From contig CM038216.1 of assembly GCA_021442155.1 (NCBI GenBank), positions 88,880,945-88,944,944 of the forward strand: a stretch of 64,000 bases of DNA, given 5' to 3'. Within the stretch, counting starts at the first letter, position 1. Each line of letters starts with the position of its first letter. The position numbers were made by a program, and so were the translations under genes. The notes beneath the pieces are model-generated. The model saw nothing but the letters and a program-made list of their open reading frames with translations, was not told the DNA's origin and did not search any database. The DNA is from Cymbidium sinense. Lineage: Eukaryota; Streptophyta; Magnoliopsida; Asparagales; Orchidaceae. Below, piece by piece: positions 57,990 through 64,000 of the stretch.

Positions 57990-58600
57990 AATATGCTTGT
58001 GGAGGACCAGCCTAAAGTTGACTATAATGTCCTCGCTCACCTTAGAAAGTTTCCAGCTAAGCTAAGCATATATGATGCTCTTGTCCTATCCAAAGAGATG
58101 AGGGAGTCATTAATCAAGGCTCTTCTTGATCTAGAAATATGCTTAGCTCAGCTAACAACTATTAGAGAGAAAGCATGTTATTCAAGAGAAGCCCATGGAG
58201 TTACATTCACCGATGAAGACCTTCTTTTAGGAATAATCAATCACAATCATCCCCTCTACATCATAATGGATATGGGCAAATTTAGACTCTCTAGAGTGTT
58301 AGTTGATCTAGGTGCATCAGTGAACATTATGAGTCTAAAGACTCTTGCCTACCCGAGGATTGACATCTCCAAACTCTGAGGAGATCAGATGATGTTGAGA
58401 GGATTGAGCAAGGTGGGATGGCTTTAGGCTCCATAGTGTTTCCATTGGCAGTAGATGACTAAAAGAAAGAAGCCAAGTTCTACATAATTGATTGGATACA
58501 TCTTTCACTACTTTGCTCTAGGCCTTGGATACATGAGAATAAGATGATTTTATCCTCTCACACTGCATCAAATTCCAAAGAGGTGGAATCAATACTATGT
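57990..58600 (+). pseudogene. Plus TAT element: aspartic protease
   Basis: The open stretch 57993-58379 contains PLYIIMDMGKFRLSRVLVDL then GASVNIMSLKTLAYPRI. The D-L-G-A-S signature at ~58302-58316 is the retropepsin active site in the form used by several plant gypsy lineages. The enzyme would cut the polyprotein. After a stop at 58378 a decayed C-terminal half follows (pieces matching LGSIVFPLAVDD at ~58420-58460 and RPWIHENKM at ~58520-58545). The upstream part (VDYNVLAHLRKFPAKLSIYD) is the conserved region before the protease in this family. Confidence 0.8.
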
Positions 58601-59744
58601 CAAAGGAGACTTGAAGCCATTTTAGTTAGAGGTTGAGATATATGAGGACATGATCTACTATCTTCCTCAAAATCAGAAAGTCTATTCTTGCAAACATGGT
58701 CAAAGTTAAAAAAAAAAAAAGAAAAAAAAAAGAAAGTGAAAATACAAGTGAGCGAGAAATACACACAGAGGAAGAAGTAGATCTTGAAGTTGGATTCCAC
58801 CCACAGTTTATTCCTCCATATGAACATATGGGTAGATCCAGAGGCGTTCTAAATGCTTAAGATCCTTCTAGGTGGCTGTAGAAGTTATGTTCCAGCTCAT
58901 AGGAGTACCCGCTATCCATAGACTTAAATCTAGTTCGATGATGAGTCTCATGGTTAGCACGCTAATCAACCCTCTCAAGGGTCCCATTGGAGGAGACAGC
59001 CACAAATGATGAAAAGACTGCCTCCAAGCAAAGCATGAATGTATCCGAGTCGATATTATGTAGAAAGGCAAGTTGAGAACTTTAGCTCTAACCCCACTTT
59101 CCTGTTTGAGGGTTATTAAGGAGGCCCCATGTCATCCATAGAAGTCAAGCCAAAGATGTTTTTATTGGGAGCATCATCCTCAAGTTAGGAAGCTGATGTA
59201 GAACTTGATGATGATTCATATAAAGATCTAATACAATTGCCTTTTGAATGGTATTTTCCTTGTATTCTTAATTTGGCAAAGAAGGGTTTAATACCACATA
59301 CTTTATCTAAACATAGGTTTGATTACTTTGAAAGGTTATGGGACAACCAAAGAAGACATCCATAATAAAGACCAAGACTAGGATTCAACACATTAGGTCT
59401 GATGACAACCATTGCCTAGTCATCACCAATCATTTGGAGTCTGATAGGTTCTTTTCAAATCATGCTAACTCATATGAGGAGGTGTGTTAAGAAACTTTAG
59501 ATGATCCAAATGAGTTTGAAGTCAAAGATGCACTACTAGAATTTGAAGAACAAATCAGATCAACCATCGATGAACTTAAAAAAATCAACTTAGGAATAAA
59601 GAAGATCCATGCATACATACATTATTGAATGAAGAAGAAACCAATGACTTAGAGCTTAAGGACCGCTACATGTAGTTATGAATAAATGCCTATCTCTTGA
59701 TGTAGTCCACAAACCAATAGATCCTAATGCTAACCTTATCGCAA
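58601..59744 (+). pseudogene. Plus TAT element: protease-RT linker
   Basis: Sequence between protease and RT, matching 37909-39033 on the other strand. It includes a purine-only run at 58706-58737 and an acidic part (DDPNEFEVKDALLEFEEQIR, ~59497-59555). No enzymatic motif is seen. The matching point at ~59660-59680 is where LINE copy 2 entered the other element. Confidence 0.65.
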
Positions 59745-60330
59745 GCTCCTAAATGCATGCATTAGACATTGAAATAGATCATTTCTAAAATCAAGAAACT
59801 TATCGATGTTGGTTTTCTTAGGAAAGAGAAATATCCTACTTGGTTAGTTAGTGTCATTCCAGTTAAGAAAAAGAATGGCCAAATTCACATATGTGTTAAA
59901 TTTAGGGATCTGAATAAGGCATGTCCTAAAGATGAATTTCCCCTACCAATACTAGAGATGATGGTGGACATTGCCTCATCTCATGCAATATTCTCTTTCA
60001 TGGATGGGTCATGTGGCTACAACCAAATTAAGATTGCCCCAAAGATGAGAAAAATACTACTTTTTGAACCCCAATCAGTATCTATTATTATAAGGTCATG
60101 CCCTTCACCTTCAAAATATCGATGCTACATACCAAATGACTGGATCTTCAATGAACTTATACATCATTAGGTTGAATATTATGTCGATGATCTTGTAGTC
60201 AAAAGTAAAGAAAAGGAAGACCATCTATTTGACTTGATAGTAGTTTTGAATGGTTAATCCAACCTTAAAATGAATCAAGTGTGCATTGAGTAGTGGAAAT
60301 TCTTTGGGTTTGTTGTCCACATGGAATAGA
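59745..60330 (+). pseudogene. Plus TAT element: reverse transcriptase
   Basis: Blocks in order are KLIDVGFLRKEKYPTWLVSV, IPVKKKNGQIHICVKFRDLN, KACPKDEFPLPILEMMVDIA and FSFMDGSCGYNQIKIAPKM (59790-60050), then after breaks EYYVDDLVVKSKEKEDHLFD with the catalytic YVDD at 60180-60191. This is the standard plant gypsy RT, closest by eye to the TAT lineage. The first catalytic Asp (MDG) and the YVDD pair are kept. Frameshifts near 60060 and 60150 and a stop before VEYYVDD disable it. Confidence 0.9.
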
Positions 60331-60750
60331 AATCGATCAAGAAGAATAAGACAATATTAAATGCCACCCCTAAAAGTCTAACTCAACTCGGATCATTCCA
60401 AGGGTAGTTAGCATATCTAAGACGCTTCATTTCCAACCTATCAAAAATATGCCAGCCATTCTCAGCACTTGTCAAAAAGGATGTTATGTTCAAGTGGGAT
60501 GACATGCTTTCGAAGACATCAAGCACTACTTGATGATGCCGCCAGTTCTAGTAGCCCCTATCCTGGGCAAGCTGTTCATACTATATACTATTATATTAGG
60601 TGACTCCCTCAGCGCTTTGTTGGCCCAAACTAATGACGAAGGGAAAGAGAATGCACTCTACTATCTTAATTATCATCTAATCCTTATTGAGGCAAACTAC
60701 CCACCTATTGAAAAGCACTACCCAGCATTAATCTTTACATCCTAAAAGCT
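60331..60750 (+). pseudogene. Plus TAT element: RT-linked RNase H
   Basis: 60530-60745 reads MPPVLVAPILGKLFILYTII, LLAQTNDEGKENALYYLNYH, ANYPPIEKHYPALIFTS, the connection/RNase H blocks after the RT. The expected Asp after LYTII reads LGDS. Upstream (60395-60500) the LRRFISNLS connection piece is visible. It is homologous to 28056-28412. Confidence 0.85.
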
Positions 60751-60985
60751 ATTATTATGCTTTCCCAAGGTGAATCTGATCTCTAAGATCAATCCACTAT
60801 AATATCTCATAACACAGTCAATGCTATCCAGACGGTTGGCACGTTAGTCCATGATTTTATCATAGTTTTACATCACTTTTGTACCCCTCCGTGTAGTGAA
60901 ATAATAAGCACTAGCATCTTTCTTAGCATCATACCCACTTCCTATTGATTCCCCACTTAGTGATGACCTCCTCAATGAATAAATC

Positions 60986-61480
60986 ATGAACTTAGGGGAC
61001 ACTAGCATTCACCACTGCAAGATATATTTTGATGGTGTAGCTTCCTTTCAAAAAAGAAAAAAGAACCACAATCCAGCCCACTCTTCCAAGACAGGCAGGG
61101 GTAGGAATAATTCTTCTAACTCTGGACCACGATGTGATGAGATTCTCATATCATCTATCCAATCCATGCACCAATAATGAAATTGAATATGAGGCTTTGC
61201 TTGCTGGTCTAGAGTTAGCCATTACACTATGCATCTAAAGCATCAACATCTTTGAGATTCTCAATTAGTTATCAACCAAATTGCTGATGGGTCTTACAAA
61301 GTCCTAAATCCTAAGCTCCATCATTACCACAAGTATACCATGGAGTTGCTGGCCAAAATCCCAAAGGTTACCATTTACAAAATTCCTAGAGGAGAGAATA
61401 ACATTGCAGATGTATTTACCAAGCTTGCCAAAGAGTTGGCTTATCTAGAAGATGAGTCCATACCAATAAGTCTCTAAAAT
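60986..61480 (+). pseudogene. Plus TAT element: second (archaeal-like) RNase H
   Basis: MNLGDTSIHHCKIYFDGVAS begins the domain. After a frameshift near 61090 come pieces matching LTLDHDVMRFSYHLSNPCTN, NEIEYEALLAGLELAI (~61168-61222) and DSQLVINQIADGS (~61257-61297). These are the blocks of the additional RNase H characteristic of TAT-lineage elements, homologous to 27547-27852 on the other strand. The catalytic Asp, Glu and Asp positions are recognisable but in different frames. Confidence 0.8.
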
Positions 61481-62940
61481 AGACAAGTCTTATCCCTTGT
61501 TGACATTGAACTCATCAAGAGACTCTCTCTTGAAGGGGAGGTTATCATGGATGACACTGCCACAAGATGGGAGAGAGTTGGATTGGAGGCAACCATTCAT
61601 GGATTATCTAAATATAGGAAAAAACTACCTCAAGAGAAGTCATTAGCCCGTGAGAGCCCTCTCATTCATGGATGACACTTTGTACTGACAAGATGGGAGA
61701 GGAGTTGGATTGGAGGCAACCATTCATAGATTATCTAAATATAGGAAAACTACCTCAAGAGAAGTCATTAGCCCATCAGGTGAACCAGAGAGCCCTCTGA
61801 TATGCTATCTTGGATGACACTTTGTACTGACAATCCTTTGATCATATGTGGTTACGCTGTTTGGACAAACACGAAGCCCACAATATCGTGACCAAGGTTC
61901 ACCCAGGTTTATGTAGAGCACATCAATCCAATCCATAGATGAAAGCCAAGATAAAAATAATAGGATACTACTAACTTTCAATGATCTCAAACTACATGGA
62001 TACAGCTATGAGATGCCACCAATGTCAGGTGTACAGTGTGGTCCTACACCAACCACCCAACATTCTACATCATACATTAGCCTCATGGCCATTTGAGGGT
62101 TGGGGTACCACATAGTGGGTTCGATCGATCCTCTTTTTAAGGGTCATCAGTTCATTCTAGCTGCCACCAAGTACTTTTCCAAGTAGGCAGAGGCAATCCC
62201 ACTCCGAGAGATCACAACTCAGCATGTGCTCCAATTTTTTAAGATCCATGTCATATATAGGTCCGGGGTGCCTAGACAAATTTTATTCGATAATGATACT
62301 GCATTCAAGAGCACTAAAATCAATAGATTTTCTCAAACACAGCATATATTAGAGATATTCTACCATCTATTACCTAGGGGAAAATGGCTTAGTATAAGCC
62401 TTCAACAAAATTCTCATCCAGATATTAAGGAAGACACTCAGTGATAACGAGCAACAGTGTCATGAGCAGTTAGTTGATGCATTGTGGGCTTACTGCACTA
62501 CATATAGGACTCCAACTAATTCTACCTCATTCTCCTCAGTGTATGGATCTGAAGCTGTTCTACCATTAGAAGTCCAACTCCCATCATTAAGGATAGCCGT
62601 GAGTAGTAAAATCACAATGGAGTAGAACACCAAGTTACGATTAGAAGAGCTCAAAGGTTTGGAGGAGGGACACCTCTGGGCATCCCAGAACCTCTAGTTG
62701 TATAAAGCCAAAATGATTCAAGCTCATAATAAGTTGGTCCGTCCTACAATTTTTCAAGTAGGAGAGCTTATTTTAGTTCTAAAGAGACCAATTGTTGCCC
62801 CTCAAAAGATGGGAGGAAAGTTTGAACCCACTTGGGAATGCCCTTTTGCCATTGAGATGACCTACCAAAAAGGATCTTATCAGCTTATAAATTGTAAGGG
62901 AGAGTGCCCTATGGTTCCAATCAACGAGCTCTACCTATAG
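61480..62940 (+). pseudogene. Plus TAT element: integrase
   Basis: The zinc-binding part at ~61889-62032 has the H, H, C, C residues in VHPGLCRAHQSNP and CHQCQ, with YY in place of the usual YYW. The core at ~62100-62320 has GHQFILAATKYFSK and IHVIYRSGVPRQILFDNDTA with the second catalytic Asp; the first Asp of the WGxD block reads His. LVDALWAYCTTYRTPTNSTS then VYGSEAVLPLEVQLPS follows (~62467-62585). The open C-terminal module 62698-62940 has MGGKFEPTWECPFAIEM and ends at a stop at 62938-62940, probably the natural pol end. A ~121-base duplication (61547, 61668) disrupts the N-terminal part. Confidence 0.85.
61547..61831 (+). repeat. Small tandem duplication inside the integrase region
   Basis: The segment starting ATGGATGACACTGCCACAAG at 61547 is repeated at 61668 (ATGGATGACACTTTGTACTG), with shared GAGTTGGATTGGAGGCAACC and CTACCTCAAGAGAAGTCATT. 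A third, partial start lies at 61811. The other-strand element has a single copy here. Confidence 0.9.
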
Positions 62941-64000
62941 AAATACTATCCAAAAATCTTGTTTGAAAATAATTATCAATAAAATTTCTTTCATCTCAAA
63001 TTCCATCTCTTCATATTGGTTAGAAATAGCTTTGCTTGAAAATCCACCAACATGTGTTTAGGGTAGGTGTAAGGAATCCAAGTGGTGTCCTATCCTTTGG
63101 AAAAACAACAACAACATAAACTACACACAATCACATAAAATAAACATTTATCTTTTGTCTCAGGCTATTTTGATGTGGGATAAAGCCCCTTGTGGCACTC
63201 ACTCATTAGTTGCTCTAGATTGGGCTGATATGCTACCTTGCTAGTGTGTCACCCCAGTGGTTACTTGTCTAGTGGATGTATGTCTACAAGTTTTCTTCCT
63301 AACTTGACCATTGCAAATCTACGAATGCCTTGTTAGTTTAGTAGGCCTTATTGTGCGGCTAGTAAGCTACCTCAAGTTGACTTTTTTTAAGAGGATGTAA
63401 GCCTACATGCTTTCTTCTTGAACTAGCCATCATGCACAAACTAAGTAGAGTATATTAGAGGCTTAGGATAAGTTTCCTTGTGGCTTCTTTCCTCTTGACT
63501 ACTTCAAGCCAAGGTCTAGTCTTTACACGAGACTCCCCACTTGGTAGTTGCCCTAGGTCGGATAGCATCTATTTTGCCAATGACAAACTATCCTGATGGC
63601 AGTTTCATCTATGAAGATGTAAATCTACAAGCCTTCTTCTTAGATTGATCATTGTAAACTGACAAGCATCTTAGGTTGGTTAGTTATTCCTATGCTGACA
63701 GTGACCCACACGGTGTATATACCACTCATGGTAGATGTAAGTCTACAAGAATTCTCCTTGAGTTGACTATCGTATAATTATACACTTTCTTTTTTAAGGT
63801 CCTAGATAAATCCCCTAGTGACACCTCCCTTATGAGCACTCTATTTGAATCATGTCCTTAGCGAACCCATTTAGACACTACTCTAGTTACTCTTGTATTG
63901 GACAGTCCCCCTTTTCTAGTAGCCACCCCTATGGTTAGAGAATTTATCTTTCAGATATACAGATTCTCCCATGTTCTAGTAAATTTGAGATAGAACTAGG
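62941..64000 (+). repeat. Plus TAT element: repeat-rich 3' region
   Basis: Non-coding sequence after the pol stop. Its reverse complement matches ~25990-24950 and ~21790-20750 of the minus element. It contains iterated phrases such as GATGTAAGTCTACAAG (63271 as GATGTATGTCTACAAG, 63394, 63616, 63735), about every 110-220 bases. No open frame is of interest. The LTR proper is not recognisable in the window and should lie to the right. Confidence 0.75.

Larger units (their letters stand above)
44526..64000 (+). mobile_element. Ty3/gypsy element of TAT/Ogre type, plus strand, decayed, running off the window
   Basis: In order: candidate LTR, possible PBS (~52352), leader with hairpin array (52860-54300), gag (54410-57260), protease (57990-58480), RT (59745-60330), RNase H (60330-60750), second archaeal-like RNase H (60986-61480), integrase (61480-62940), and the repeated 3' region from 62941 to the window end. 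The dual RNase H identifies the TAT lineage. Stops and shifts occur in every domain, so it cannot move by itself. It is the inverted relative of the element at 17766-39306. Confidence 0.75.

Noticed and set aside
62941..64000. Calling this segment the 3' LTR of the plus TAT element
   Set aside because: Nothing like it is found upstream of gag, where a 5' LTR should match. It matches the internal repeated 3' region of the minus element instead.

Overview
The window looks like heterochromatic, repeat-packed nuclear DNA of a large-genome flowering plant. The evidence is Arabidopsis-type telomere words (CCCTAAA), plant L1-type LINEs, Ty3/gypsy elements of the TAT/Ogre type with a second, archaeal-like RNase H, and pieces of a plant glycine-rich RNA-binding protein gene. 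One of those pieces ends in NWRN, which I recall from monocot proteins; this is a weak hint only. I see no intact protein-coding gene. Every recognisable coding region is decayed by stops and frameshifts.

Layout. 1-716: AT-rich telomere-derived spacer and a CCCTAAA block. 717-~7830: a decayed LINE (copy 1, + strand). ~7940-17640: a patchwork in which CCCTAAA blocks alternate with AT-rich CTAAAATAAA-type spacers. It holds two glycine-rich protein gene ends (8881-9300, 16936-17393) and one LTR/3'-UTR chimera (14385-14820). 17766-39306: a TAT-type gypsy element on the - strand. Its 3' part carries a ~4.2-kb tandem duplication (18422-22617 and 22636-26819). Its pol is interrupted between protease and RT by a second LINE (copy 2, + strand, ~29180-37908, with a poly(A) tail). 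39307-43616: an LTR-like sequence, truncated and fused to the same glycine-rich gene 3' UTR. 43671-44525: another telomere-derived block. 44526-~52350: a second, longer LTR-like copy. 52350-64000: a + strand TAT element (possible primer-binding site, leader with a hairpin array, gag, protease, RT, RNase H, second RNase H, integrase, repeated 3' region running off the window).

The most unusual structures are: (1) a higher-order satellite built from degenerate telomere repeat, always in the same orientation, with a recurring boundary motif; (2) four copies of the 3' end of one RNA-binding protein gene, each placed directly upstream of such a block; (3) an array of hairpins in the leader of the + TAT element (52860-54300) whose arms vary between units but stay complementary; (4) dense TTGAC words, including perfect palindromes, in two diverged LTR-like copies.

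All statements come from reading by eye. Domain names rest on remembered family motifs. Identity levels were not computed, and block edges are good to a few tens of bases.
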